From NCBI GenBank assembly GCA_000421085.1, contig ATWE01000012.1:167454-231453 (forward strand): a stretch of DNA of 64,000 nucleotides, given 5' to 3'. This document shows, one piece after another, positions 32,345 through 42,495 of this stretch. Under the pieces are notes generated by a model. The model saw nothing but the letters and a program-made list of their open reading frames with translations. It had not been told where the DNA came from and made no database searches. Both the position numbers and the translations under genes were made by a program. Numbering within the stretch: position 1 is the first letter of the stretch; each line of letters opens with the position of its first letter. The stretch is from Ensifer sp. USDA 6670 (GTDB lineage: Bacteria; Pseudomonadota; Alphaproteobacteria; Rhizobiales; Rhizobiaceae).

Positions 32345-33658
32345 ATGACGACAATCACAGTAGACGATGCGCTCGATCGCGCCGGCACGGGAACTTACCA
32401 GCGGAGACTCATGGCCATATTCGGTCTGGTTTGGGCTGCCGATGCCATGCAGGTGCTGGCGGTCGGCTTCACGGCCGCATCGATCGCCGCCACTTTCGGC
32501 CTGACGGTTCCGCAGGCACTCCAGACGGGCACGCTTTTCTTTCTCGGGATGCTGTGCGGCGCCGCGGGCTTCGGCAGGCTCGCGGATCGGATCGGCCGCC
32601 GCCGCGTCCTGATCGCCACCGTCCTCTGCGATGCCGTCTTCGGTCTGCTGTCCGTCTTCGCGCAGGACTTTACCGTCTTGCTTCTGCTGCGGTTTCTCAC
32701 GGGCGCGGCCGTCGGCGGCACGCTGCCGGTCGACTATGCGATGATGGCGGAGTTTCTGCCGGCCCGGAACCGCGGCCGCTGGCTGGTCATGCTGGAAGGC
32801 TTCTGGGCTGTCGGCACGCTCATCGTGGCGCTCGCCGCATGGGCTGCGAGCCTCGCCGGCGTCGCGGATGCCTGGCGATACATCTTTGCGGTGACGGCAA
32901 TCCCGGCACTGATCGGCGTGGGCCTGCGTTTCCTGGTGCCGGAATCGCCGCTTTATCTGCTCCGCCTGGGAAAGACGTCCGAGGCGAAGGCCATTGTCGA
33001 TGAGATCCTCGTCGTCAACGGCAAGACACAACTGGGCGCCGACCTTTCGCTGGTGTCGCCGCCGCCGGCGGCAAAGGCCGGTATCTTCTCCGCGGATCTG
33101 CGAAAGCGCAGTCTGATGATTCTGGCCATCTGGTTTCTGGTCTCGATATCCTATTACGGCGTCTTCACCTGGATGCCTCCGAGGCTCGCAGGCGAGGGAT
33201 TCGGCTTCGTTCGCGGCTATGGCTTCCTCGTCGTCCTGGCATTGGCCCAGATCCCCGGCTATGCGCTGGCCGCCTACGGGGTCGAGAAATGGGGCCGCCG
33301 GCCGACCCTGATAGGCTTCTGCCTGCTGTCGGCGCTCGGCTGCCTGCTCTTCGTGGCGGCGGGAACGGCCATGCTGATCGGCGTCTCGCTGTTGATCATG
33401 AGCTTCGCCCTGCTCGGCACCTGGGGTGCGCTTTATGCCTATACGCCGGAACTCTATCCGACCGCATCGCGGGCAACAGGCATGGGCGCGGCCGGCGCCA
33501 TGGCCCGGCTCGGCGGTCTGCTCGCCCCATCGCTGATGGGGCTCGTAGTGGCGCAGAGTTTCGGTCTCGCCATCGGCATCTTTGCCGGCCTTCTGCTCGT
33601 CGCTGCCGTTGCGGCCTTTCTGATCGACGCCGAGACGCGCCGGGTATCGCTGGCCTGA
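32345..33658 (+). CDS. MFS transporter (sugar/aromatic acid porter-like)
   Basis: A 437-residue, 12-span transporter with two MFS signature loops: GRLADRIGRRR after TM2 and the RNRGRWLVM region after TM4, plus VPESPLYLLRLGKT before the central loop and EKWGRRP after TM8. The pattern resembles SV2/AAHS-type acid or sugar porters. It lies 175 bases after the thiolase on the same strand, so co-regulation with the SDR/thiolase is plausible but not certain. Substrate unknown. Confidence 0.85.
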   Translation: MTTITVDDALDRAGTGTYQRRLMAIFGLVWAADAMQVLAVGFTAASIAATFGLTVPQALQTGTLFFLGMLCGAAGFGRLADRIGRRRVLIATVLCDAVFGLLSVFAQDFTVLLLLRFLTGAAVGGTLPVDYAMMAEFLPARNRGRWLVMLEGFWAVGTLIVALAAWAASLAGVADAWRYIFAVTAIPALIGVGLRFLVPESPLYLLRLGKTSEAKAIVDEILVVNGKTQLGADLSLVSPPPAAKAGIFSADLRKRSLMILAIWFLVSISYYGVFTWMPPRLAGEGFGFVRGYGFLVVLALAQIPGYALAAYGVEKWGRRPTLIGFCLLSALGCLLFVAAGTAMLIGVSLLIMSFALLGTWGALYAYTPELYPTASRATGMGAAGAMARLGGLLAPSLMGLVVAQSFGLAIGIFAGLLLVAAVAAFLIDAETRRVSLA

Positions 33659-33744
33659 GTTCTCCGCAATGATGTGAGCTTTCTTTTGTATCCCGGGATG
33701 CGGGCGGAAAGCCGCGCTTCCTCACACAGACACTTGCTGCCGAT

Positions 33745-34617
33745 TCAGGTGCTTTTTATCTTGCCGTTCATTCCATTGGGGTAAAAGCCACCCTTGCTGG
33801 CACCTTCCTTGTCGGAGAGATACACAATGCGCAGGACCTCTTGCGGGGTCCGGGTGAACGCAATCGCATCCGGCGTCGAGGGAACGATGTTGGCCTTGCC
33901 ATCCACCTGAATGCCCTGATCCTTGTCCTCCGGCCCATCGATTTTGTCGCGGGCGTCGGATACCGCTTGCGCGGCCTTCCAGGCTTCTTCGCCCTTTCGA
34001 TAGAGCGTCGATCGGGCCATTCCCATGTGGTAGGCCTCGACTGCCAGAATGCCCGCGGCGGCGGCGAGAAAGTCCTTGTTCTTAAGGACGGTGGCTGCCC
34101 CGGCATAGGCGGTCACGCCGACATCTTCGAATAGCATGCCGCCAAGCACGAAGTTCGTCTCATTACCGAACGGATCGAAGTCCTCGCCGAGCCCGGCCGC
34201 TTTCGCAACCGCGGCAAAGCCGGCGTCGAAATCAATGGCCGGCCTCGGCACAGCCTGATCTGCGAGCGTCTTGCGATAGAACCTGACGTGCGCAAGTTCG
34301 TTTTCGGCTACCTCCTGCATGAACTCGCCGATCGCAGGGGTAGCGAAGGAAACTTGCTTGCCGCCGGTCACCGGGCCGGCGTCAGAACCTGCATCGGAAT
34401 CATCGATGCCTTTCCCGGTCGTGCCACGCAGGTAGTACTCAGCTTCCATGTATTCGAGGTTGAGCGCAAATTGGAATATGTCCTCGTCCTCAATGTCGCT
34501 CGGCTCGTCGGCCTGCGATATCGAGGGGAAGCCTGCGGTTGAAGCGAGCGTCGCGCCGAGGCCAAGCTGTAAGACACGGCGGCGCGGAAGAAAAATTGAG
34601 GGCGTTGCGCGGATCAT
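33745..34617 (-). CDS. Tat-exported ferritin-like domain protein
   Basis: A 290-residue protein with a twin-arginine signal (LPRRRVLQLGLGATLAS, about residues 10-26). The mature part is a ferritin-like four-helix bundle (DEDIFQFALNLEYMEAEYYLRG; FMQEVAENELAHVRFYRKTL; ILAVEAYHMGMARSTLYRKG) with E-x2-H type residues. Such dessication/ferritin-like proteins are periplasmic; their activity is not established. The ATG has GGAGGCAGCC before it. It is divergent from the GntR gene and stands alone. Confidence 0.8.
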   Translation of the reverse strand: MIRATPSIFLPRRRVLQLGLGATLASTAGFPSISQADEPSDIEDEDIFQFALNLEYMEAEYYLRGTTGKGIDDSDAGSDAGPVTGGKQVSFATPAIGEFMQEVAENELAHVRFYRKTLADQAVPRPAIDFDAGFAAVAKAAGLGEDFDPFGNETNFVLGGMLFEDVGVTAYAGAATVLKNKDFLAAAAGILAVEAYHMGMARSTLYRKGEEAWKAAQAVSDARDKIDGPEDKDQGIQVDGKANIVPSTPDAIAFTRTPQEVLRIVYLSDKEGASKGGFYPNGMNGKIKST

Positions 34618-34843
34618 GGCTGCCTCCTTGAAGCCCGCCCGGCGTCAGTCTTGGCTCCTCAGGTGCGGGCCAACTCTCTCGAACATTGCACGAGGCGAAA
34701 TGTTCCGGAACATGCTTGCTGTCGCCCCACGTCGACTTCGTCTCTGCCCTGGACACATCTCGTCCCCGAGTCACCGCTTCGAAATCTGCTGTACCGCCGT
34801 TCGATAATCCCATAAGATGTCTGCGACAACTATTGGTCGTAGT

Positions 34844-34858
34844 CATATGATGACTTTG
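34844..34858. promoter_or_regulatory. GntR operator candidate at the regulator gene
   Basis: TCATATGATGACTTT is the exact reverse complement of AAAGTCATCATATGA at 35644-35658. It contains the palindrome TCATATGA and lies 11 bases before the regulator start. Confidence 0.65.
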
Positions 34859-34869
34859 GATGTGGAGGT

Positions 34870-35634
34870 ATGGGAATATTCATGCCGAGTACGAAAAAGG
34901 GCGGCGGTCGCCCGTCGCTGTCCTCGCAGGTGGCAGACGCTATAAAGGCGCAGATCGAGGCGGGATACTATGCACCGGGCGACAAGTTGCCGACCGAGCC
35001 GGCCTTGATCGACAAGTTCGGCTTCAGTCGGACGGTGGTGAGGGAGGCAATCGCCGCGCTTAGGGCCGACGGTCTGGTGGAGTCGCGGCAGGGGTCCGGG
35101 GTCTTCGTGATAGGGCCGCGGCAGAGCGACCCGGGCCTCAAGCTCTTCACCGGCGAGACCGACAAGATTTCCGATATCATCGAGGAGCTGGAACTGCGCA
35201 TCGGTATCGAGGTCGAAGCGGCAGGACTGGCGGCGGCGCGCAGTTCCCCGGCGCAGGAGGCCGAAATCCAGGCTCAGGTCGAGCGCTTTGCCCATCTCGT
35301 CGCCGAAGGCAAGCCTACGGACGAGGCGGATTTCCAGTTTCACATGGCTATAGCGACGGCCACCAACAACACCCGCTTCCGCACCTTTCTGGAGCATGTC
35401 GGGCGCCGCATGATCCCGCGCGTGAAGTTTCGCACGGTCATGGGCGGCGTGGATCCGCTGCCGAACCGCGACGAGCCCATTCTTCTCGAGCACCGCGAGA
35501 TCGCCGAGGCGATCCTTGCGCGGGATCCGGACCGGGCTCGGGAGGCGATGCGCCGCCATCTCGTCACCGGGATCAAGCGGTACCGCTCGCTGACGACCTG
35601 GCGCCCGATCGAAAAAACCGATGCGGTTGATTGA
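34870..35634 (+). CDS. GntR family regulator (FadR subfamily, FCD domain)
   Basis: A 254-residue protein. The N-terminal winged HTH has SSQVADAIKAQIEAGYYAPGDKLPTEPALIDKFGFSRTVVREAIAALRADGLVESRQGSGVFV. The C-terminal all-helical FCD domain has metal/ligand His residues (DFQFHMAIATATNN; LLEHREIAEAIL; RRHLVTG). It is followed by kdgD and a transport operon and has identical operators at its own promoter and at kdgD, so it is probably an autoregulated repressor released by a sugar acid. The ATG at 34870 is very near GGAGG; ATG 34882 is an alternative. Confidence 0.88.
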   Translation: MGIFMPSTKKGGGRPSLSSQVADAIKAQIEAGYYAPGDKLPTEPALIDKFGFSRTVVREAIAALRADGLVESRQGSGVFVIGPRQSDPGLKLFTGETDKISDIIEELELRIGIEVEAAGLAAARSSPAQEAEIQAQVERFAHLVAEGKPTDEADFQFHMAIATATNNTRFRTFLEHVGRRMIPRVKFRTVMGGVDPLPNRDEPILLEHREIAEAILARDPDRAREAMRRHLVTGIKRYRSLTTWRPIEKTDAVD

Positions 35635-35643
35635 CTCATCTTG

Positions 35644-36601
<958 letters not shown>

Positions 36602-36675
36602 GAAGAAGCATCGGGTGGGCGCCAGGAGGATGGCGCCCGCCTCTAACGTCGTCGTTCCAACTGGGGAGGAGTGCA

Positions 36676-38184
36676 ATGGGAAACAAATCTGTTCGCGTCA
36701 TCGCGGGCGCAATGGTGGTTGCCGGCTGGGCCGGCTACGCGGCTGCGCAAAGTGCCTCGGAAATCAAGATCGTCCTGCCGGAGCAGCCGGCCAATCTTGA
36801 GCCCTGCGGTACCATCATCACCAATGTCGGCCAAATCCTGAGCCGCAACGTGGTCGAGCCGCTGACTATCATCGATCCGAAGAGCGGTCAGCCGACACCC
36901 GGTCTTGCGACCGAGTGGAAGCAGACCGATCCGAACACCTGGCAGCTCAAGCTGCGTGAAGGGGTCAAGTTCCAGGACGGAGCCTCCTTCAATGCGGACG
37001 CGGTCAAATTCTCGATCGAGCGGATGACCGGCGGCAAGCTGACCTGCAGCAACATTGCCAAGTTCGGCGACGCCAAGCTGACCGTCACGCCGATCGATGA
37101 CCTGACGGTCGAGATCAAATCGGACACGCCGCAGCCGATCCTGCCGACGCTGCTCAGCGTGGTCATGATCGTCTCGCCGAACACGCCGGCGGACAAGGCC
37201 GTGAACGATCCGGTCGGGACCGGGCCTTTCAAGCTTTCGAGCTTCACGCCGCAGACAGTCGTGCTGGAAGCCTTCGACGGCTACTGGGGCGAGAAGCCGC
37301 ACATTACTAAGGCCAGCTATGTCTGGCGGCCGGAATCCTCGATACGCGCCGCCATGGTGGAGACCGGCGAGGCCGACCTGACGCCGTCGATTGCGATTCA
37401 GGATGCGACCAATCCGAAAACGGACTTCGCCTATCTGAACTCCGAAACGACCGCGATCCGCATCGATGCCGGCTTTGCTCCGCTCGACGACGTCCGAATC
37501 CGCAAGGCGCTGAACCTGGCGATCGACTGGGATGGCCTCGCGCAGCTCTTCGGCGAGGACGTGCAGCGTGCTTCGCAGATGGTCGTCACCGGCATCAACG
37601 GCCACGACGACAAGCTGGCGCCCTGGACGTTCGATGCCGAAAAGGCGCGTGCGCTCATCGCCGAGGCCAAGGCCGCGGGCGTTCCGGTCGATACCGAAAT
37701 CGAGCTGATCGGCCGCAACGGCATCTACCCCAATGGTACGGAGGCCATGGAAGCCATGATGGCCATGTGGCAGGATGTCGGCCTGAACGTGAAGCTGACG
37801 ATGCTCGACGTGAACGATTGGCTGCGCTACCTGCAGAAGCCCTTCCCGGAGAGCCGCGGGCCGAACCTGCTGCAGATGATGCACGACAACAACAAGGGTG
37901 ATGCCGCCTTCACCGTTCCGATCTTCTACACGTCGGGCGGAAGCTATTCGACCTTCAACGACGCGGGTCTCGACAAGGAGGTCGCCGATGCCATGGCCGC
38001 CACCGGTGAGGACCGTACGGCAAGGTTCAAGGCGATCTTCGCGAAGGTGCATGACGATCTCGCGGTCGACATCCCGATGTTCCACATGATCGGCTACACC
38101 CGGGTCGGCAGCCGCCTGGAGTGGAAGCCGGACATCACGACCAACAGCGAGATCCCGCTCGCCAATATCGCCCTCAAGGACTGA
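36676..38184 (+). CDS. ABC transporter substrate-binding protein, peptide/nickel (DppA) type
   Basis: A 502-residue periplasmic protein with a Sec signal (cleavage near AAAQS, about residue 25). The mature start is SEIKIVLPEQPANLEPCG, with LATEWKQTDPNTWQLKLREGVKFQDG and NDPVGTGPFKLSSF, typical of SBP_bac_5. Although the class is named for peptides, members in sugar-acid operons bind oligosaccharides or sugar acids. Here it follows kdgD and the GntR regulator, so a uronate, aldarate or related compound is a better guess than a peptide. Confidence 0.85.
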   Translation: MGNKSVRVIAGAMVVAGWAGYAAAQSASEIKIVLPEQPANLEPCGTIITNVGQILSRNVVEPLTIIDPKSGQPTPGLATEWKQTDPNTWQLKLREGVKFQDGASFNADAVKFSIERMTGGKLTCSNIAKFGDAKLTVTPIDDLTVEIKSDTPQPILPTLLSVVMIVSPNTPADKAVNDPVGTGPFKLSSFTPQTVVLEAFDGYWGEKPHITKASYVWRPESSIRAAMVETGEADLTPSIAIQDATNPKTDFAYLNSETTAIRIDAGFAPLDDVRIRKALNLAIDWDGLAQLFGEDVQRASQMVVTGINGHDDKLAPWTFDAEKARALIAEAKAAGVPVDTEIELIGRNGIYPNGTEAMEAMMAMWQDVGLNVKLTMLDVNDWLRYLQKPFPESRGPNLLQMMHDNNKGDAAFTVPIFYTSGGSYSTFNDAGLDKEVADAMAATGEDRTARFKAIFAKVHDDLAVDIPMFHMIGYTRVGSRLEWKPDITTNSEIPLANIALKD

Positions 38185-38258
38185 GTGTCACCATCCGGGC
38201 GAGCGCGCGACAGCTTCGCGCGCTCGCATTGAACTGCAAGGGAATCCAGAGGCTCCGC

Positions 38259-39176
38259 ATGATGCTCGGCTATATCGGCCGGCGGGCATATCACAGCGTA
38301 ATTTCCGTGATCGGCCTGCTGACGCTCGTCTTCTTCCTCACGCGATTGACCGGCGATCCGTCGGCGCTCTACCTGCCGCTCGATTCAAGTCTCGAGGCGC
38401 GCCAGGCCTTTGCGCGCCTGAACGGCCTGGATCAGCCGATTTACGTGCAGTTCTTCCAGTACCTGCAAAACCTCATGTCCCTGGATTTCGGCCAGTCCCT
38501 GCGACAGAACCGGTCGGCGATCGAGGTGGCTCTCGAGGCCTTTCCGGCCACGCTGAAGCTCGCTTTGGTCGCGATGACGCTCGCGACAGTTCTGGCGATT
38601 GTCGTCGGCGCGCTGGCCGCTGCCCGTCCCGGGAGCCTGTTCGACCGCGTCGCCGGCCTCGTTTCGCTGGCGGGTGCGAGCACCCCCGATTTCTGGATCG
38701 CGATCGTCGGCATTCTTGTCTTCGCGGTCGGGCTCGGCATGTTGCCGACTTCGGGCACGGGCACTGCCCTGCACTGGATCATGCCGATCGTCGTCCTGAT
38801 GCTGCGCCCTTTCGGGCTGCTGGTCCAGGTGGTGCGCGGCACGATGATCTCTGCGCTCGCCTCGCCCTTTATCAAGACCGCCCACGCCAAGGGCATGAAG
38901 CGTCGCAAGATCATCTTCGGTCACGCGCTCAGGAACTCGCTGCTGCCGGTCATCACCGTCGCCGGTGACCTGGCGACCGGGTTGATCAACGGTGCTGTCG
39001 TCGTCGAGACGATCTTCGGCTGGCCGGGCATCGGCAAGCTGATGATCGATTCGATCATCCAGCGCGATTTTGCCGTGGTGCAATCGACGATCCTCGTCAC
39101 GGCAATCGCCATCTTCATCGTCAACATCGCGATCGACCTGCTCTACGCAGTGCTCGATCCGCGCATCCGCTACTGA
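38259..39176 (+). CDS. ABC transporter permease, DppB type
   Basis: A 305-residue membrane protein with about six spans. It has the DppB N terminus (YIGRRAYHSVISVIGLLTLVFFLTRLTGDP), the periplasmic LGLDQPIYVQF-like segment and the EAA-type loop (FIKTAHAKGMKRRKIIFGHALRNSLLPVIT). The first of two adjacent ATGs (38259/38262) is used. It forms the channel with the next gene. Confidence 0.87.
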   Translation: MMLGYIGRRAYHSVISVIGLLTLVFFLTRLTGDPSALYLPLDSSLEARQAFARLNGLDQPIYVQFFQYLQNLMSLDFGQSLRQNRSAIEVALEAFPATLKLALVAMTLATVLAIVVGALAAARPGSLFDRVAGLVSLAGASTPDFWIAIVGILVFAVGLGMLPTSGTGTALHWIMPIVVLMLRPFGLLVQVVRGTMISALASPFIKTAHAKGMKRRKIIFGHALRNSLLPVITVAGDLATGLINGAVVVETIFGWPGIGKLMIDSIIQRDFAVVQSTILVTAIAIFIVNIAIDLLYAVLDPRIRY

Positions 39177-39188
39177 AGGGAGGCGACA

Positions 39189-40106
39189 ATGACCGACCTG
39201 GCATTGCCATCCGTAAGGTCGCCCGGAGCCCTGCGGCAGCTTGCAATCTATCTCACGCGGGACAAGCTTGCGCTCTGCGCGGCCGTCTTTCTGCTCGTGC
39301 TCATCGTCTGCGTGCTGGTCGGGCCGCTCTTCGTCGGCGAACTCGCCGGCAAGCTCGGGCTCAGGCAACGCAACCTGCCGCCCTTCGCGCTGGAGCACGG
39401 GTTCATCTACATTCTGGGAGCCGATACGCTCGGGCGGCCGATCCTGGCGCGGCTGATCGTCGGGGCGCAGAACACGCTCGGCATCGCGGCGGCCGCCGTC
39501 TTCTGCTCCATGGCCTTAGGCGGCATCCTCGGTCTTGCCGCCGGTTATTCGGAGCGCTGGTATAGTCACGTCATCCTGCGCCTTGCCGATGTGGTGATGA
39601 GCTTTCCCTCGCTGCTGCTTGCATTGATCGTGCTCTATACGCTCGGTCCCAGCATGACGAATCTTGTGATCGTGCTGGCGATTACCCGCATGCCCATCTT
39701 TATCCGCACGGCGCGTGCCGAGGTCCTCGAACTGCGCGAACGCATGTTCGTGAGTGCCGCGCGCTCCATGGGCGCAAGTACGGGACGCATCCTGTTCCGT
39801 CACATCGCGCCGCTGGTGCTGCCTACGCTGGTGACCATCGCGGCCATCGATTTCGCCACCGTCATCCTGGCCGAGTCCTCCTTGAGTTTCCTCGGGCTCG
39901 GCATTCAGCCTCCGGATTTTACCTGGGGCGCTATGGTGGCGAACGGCCGCGGCTATCTGAAGACGGCATGGTGGATCGCTTTCTGGCCGGGGCTCGCGAT
40001 CCTGCTGACGACGCTTTCCCTAAACATTCTCGCCAGCTGGGCGCGGACCGTCGCCGATCCGCTGCAGCGCTGGCGTCTGCAATCGCTGCGAAAGGCCTCG
40101 CGATGA
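39189..40106 (+). CDS. ABC transporter permease, DppC type
   Basis: A 305-residue membrane protein with an N-terminal span, the DppC landmark LGADTLGRPILARLIVGAQNTLGIA (about residues 75-99) and the EAA loop (MFVSAARSMGASTGRILFRHIAPLVLPTLVT). Its stop overlaps the ATPase ATG by 4 bases (ATGA). Twelve bases separate it from the DppB-type gene; GGGAGGCGACA precedes the ATG. Confidence 0.87.
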   Translation: MTDLALPSVRSPGALRQLAIYLTRDKLALCAAVFLLVLIVCVLVGPLFVGELAGKLGLRQRNLPPFALEHGFIYILGADTLGRPILARLIVGAQNTLGIAAAAVFCSMALGGILGLAAGYSERWYSHVILRLADVVMSFPSLLLALIVLYTLGPSMTNLVIVLAITRMPIFIRTARAEVLELRERMFVSAARSMGASTGRILFRHIAPLVLPTLVTIAAIDFATVILAESSLSFLGLGIQPPDFTWGAMVANGRGYLKTAWWIAFWPGLAILLTTLSLNILASWARTVADPLQRWRLQSLRKASR

Positions 40107-41776
40107 ACGCGCCGGACAAACCCATTCTGCGGATCGACAAACTAACGGTCGACTTCCTGTCCGAAGGCGATCCCGTGCGTGCCGTCGATGACGTCTCGTT
40201 CGATGTCTGCCCGGGCGAAACCCTCGTCATCCTCGGTGAGAGCGGATCGGGAAAGAGCGTCAGCACCGGAACGGTCATGGGGCTGATCGACTGTCCGCCG
40301 GGCGACATCGTCTCCGGCTCGCTGGTGTTCGACGGCACCGATCTTTCCGGCCTCGATGACGAAGGGCGGCGTGAACTGAACGGCCGCCGCATCGCCATGA
40401 TCTTCCAGGATCCGCTGGCCTATCTCAACCCGGTCTACACCGTCGGCAGGCAGATCGCCGAGGTGTTCGAGAGCCATGGGGAAGGCGAGGGCGGCGCGGT
40501 GCGCGATAAGGTCGTTCGGCTGCTCGAACGGGTCGGAATTCCCGAAGCGGACGAGCGGATCGACTATTACCCGCACCAGTTCTCGGGCGGCCAGAGGCAG
40601 CGCGTGATGATCGCCATGGCGATCGCGCTGAAGCCGGACATCCTGATCGCCGACGAGCCGACCACGGCACTCGACGTCAGCGTTCAGGCACAGATCCTCG
40701 AACTCCTGCGGGACCTGCAGCGCGAGACCGGCATGGCGCTGATCATGATCACCCACGATCTCGAGGTCGCCGCGGCCATGGCGGATCGGATCATCGTGAT
40801 GAATGGCGGCAAGGTGGTGGAGAGCGGCAAGGCCGAGGACGTCTTCACCAATCCGAGCCACGCCTATACCCGCCGACTGATGTCGGCCGTGCCCCATGCC
40901 GACGCGCCGAAAGTGCCGCGGAATGCCGCGCCAGGCGAGGTCCTGTTGCAGGTCGCCCATTTGAGCAAGCATTACAAGCTGGGGTCCGGTCCGTTCTCGC
41001 CCAAGCGGGAGTTCAGGGCCGTGGACGACGTCAGTTTCACGCTTCGCCGCGGGGAAACGGTCGGGATCGTCGGCGAGTCCGGTTCGGGCAAATCCAGCAT
41101 CGCACGTATGCTGCTGAGGCTGAACGAGCCGACGTCGGGCGCGGCGCTCTTTGCCGGCGAGGACATTTTCAAGTTCAAGGGCAGGGCGCTAGACGGTTTC
41201 CGCCGAAGGGTGCAGATGGTGTTCCAGGACCCGTTCGGGTCGATGAACCCGCGCATGAACGTCCGCTCGATCATTTCCGAGCCCTGGGCGATCCACAGGG
41301 ACATCCTGCCGCGCGAGCGCTGGAACGAGCGGGTCGTGGAGCTGCTGGAGCTTGTCGGCCTGAAGGCAGACCATGCTGAACGGCATCCGCATCAGTTTTC
41401 GGGGGGGCAGCGGCAACGCATCGCCATTGCCCGGGCGCTCGCCAGCGAACCCGAGCTGATCGTCTGCGACGAGGCGGTCTCGGCGCTCGACGTGTCGATC
41501 CAGATGCAGGTTATCGAGCTTCTGGCCGATCTGCGTCAGCGCCTCGGCCTCTCCTACGTCTTCATTACCCACGATCTGCCCATCGTACGCCAATTCGCCG
41601 ACCGCATCCTGGTGATGCAGCGCGGCAGGATCGTCGAGGAAGGCGAAACCGAAGCCCTTTTCGTCTCGCCTCAGCACGAATACACGAAAACCCTGCTGCG
41701 TGCCGTCCCGCAGCCGAAGTGGCTTCGGAGCGATCCGGCGCCGATCGCGGGGCAGGGAATTTCCGGAAAAGTTTGA
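40103..41776 (+). CDS. ABC transporter fused dual ATPase, DppD-DppF type
   Basis: A 557-residue protein with two complete ATPase domains. First: Walker A GESGSGKS (about residues 44-51), signature [13 protein letters not shown], Walker [13 protein letters not shown]. Second (about 280-550): [39 protein letters not shown]. Each domain ends with the oligopeptide-type extension ([32 protein letters not shown]). The ATG overlaps the permease stop; a longer upstream frame is ignored. It powers the kdgD-linked importer and is the last gene of that operon. Confidence 0.9.
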   Translation: MNAPDKPILRIDKLTVDFLSEGDPVRAVDDVSFDVCPGETLVILGESGSGKSVSTGTVMGLIDCPPGDIVSGSLVFDGTDLSGLDDEGRRELNGRRIAMIFQDPLAYLNPVYTVGRQIAEVFESHGEGEGGAVRDKVVRLLERVGIPEADERIDYYPHQFSGGQRQRVMIAMAIALKPDILIADEPTTALDVSVQAQILELLRDLQRETGMALIMITHDLEVAAAMADRIIVMNGGKVVESGKAEDVFTNPSHAYTRRLMSAVPHADAPKVPRNAAPGEVLLQVAHLSKHYKLGSGPFSPKREFRAVDDVSFTLRRGETVGIVGESGSGKSSIARMLLRLNEPTSGAALFAGEDIFKFKGRALDGFRRRVQMVFQDPFGSMNPRMNVRSIISEPWAIHRDILPRERWNERVVELLELVGLKADHAERHPHQFSGGQRQRIAIARALASEPELIVCDEAVSALDVSIQMQVIELLADLRQRLGLSYVFITHDLPIVRQFADRILVMQRGRIVEEGETEALFVSPQHEYTKTLLRAVPQPKWLRSDPAPIAGQGISGKV

Positions 41777-41861
41777 AACGGTTTTCCGGCCGGGTCCGGT
41801 CGGATGCTCAGGTGCGCTCTGTCCCCGAGCGCTTGACTCATGTCTGCAGCCGTGAATATAA

Positions 41862-41877
41862 CGCACTAACCAGTTAC
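41862..41877 (-). promoter_or_regulatory. TetR-regulon operator candidate, site 1 (VOC/MDR promoter)
   Basis: On the minus strand it reads GTAACTGGTTAGTGCG, differing from site 2 at one base. It lies 53 bases before the VOC gene ATG and is followed by the palindrome CATAATTATG (41877-41886). Confidence 0.65.
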
Positions 41878-41930
41878 ATAATTATGTGCGGTGTCGCTGT
41901 TGTTTCGACCGATGACCGGGGAGGGGATCG

Positions 41931-42449
41931 ATGAGAGTTTTCGGCATGCAGCATATCGGCTTCACCGTGCCGCATCTGGAGGAGGCGGTGCGGTTCTTCG
42001 AAGCTGCCTTCGGCGCCGTGACATGTTTGGAGACCGGACGCATCGAAGCGGACGATGCCTTCATGCAGAAAAGGCTCGGCGTGCCTGCCGGCTGCAGAAT
42101 CGAGAACATAAAGGTTCTTCGAATTGGCAACGGCACCAATCTCGAACTTTTCCAATACTCGGGCGAGGAAGACGGCGAAGAGCCATTGAAGCGCAACAGT
42201 CAACCCGGCGGCTTTCACCTGGCGTTCGAGGTGGATGACTGCCACGCGGCCGCGGATCGGCTGCGGCAGGCGGGCGTCGACGTGCTGGAGGGGCCGACTT
42301 TCGTGGATGCCGGAGCGATGCAGGGTCTCACCTGGCTTTACCTGCGTGCGCCGTGGGGGCAGTTCCTGGAGCTCGTAAGCATGAACGGTGCGCTGGGCTA
42401 TGAGCGGGCCGGTGGGCCGAAACAGTGGTCCCCGGTAACCGGAGAGTGA
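41931..42449 (+). CDS. VOC family (glyoxalase/dioxygenase fold) protein
   Basis: A 172-residue protein starting MRVFGMQHIGFTVPHLEEAVRFFEAAFGAV, the first beta-alpha-beta module with a metal His (H9). A second module begins FHLAFEVDDCHAAADRLRQAGVDV and the final metal Glu is probably in WGQFLELVS. VOC enzymes include epimerases, isomerases, lyases and dioxygenases, so the reaction cannot be named. GGGGAGGGGATCG precedes the ATG. It has an operator of the TetR regulon upstream and the MDR gene after it. Confidence 0.8.
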   Translation: MRVFGMQHIGFTVPHLEEAVRFFEAAFGAVTCLETGRIEADDAFMQKRLGVPAGCRIENIKVLRIGNGTNLELFQYSGEEDGEEPLKRNSQPGGFHLAFEVDDCHAAADRLRQAGVDVLEGPTFVDAGAMQGLTWLYLRAPWGQFLELVSMNGALGYERAGGPKQWSPVTGE

Positions 42450-42495
42450 TTTCATCATCGATCGCAGGAAGCCGTCGCCAGCGGAAGGAGTGCGC

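Noticed and set aside
33701..33720. Short GCGG/CCGC inverted repeat between the MFS and ferritin-like genes
   Set aside because: The arms are only 4-5 bp and no T run follows, so it is not a supportable terminator.
36676..41776. Calling the transporter a dipeptide importer
   Set aside because: The family name is misleading here; the link to kdgD and a GntR regulator points to a sugar acid.
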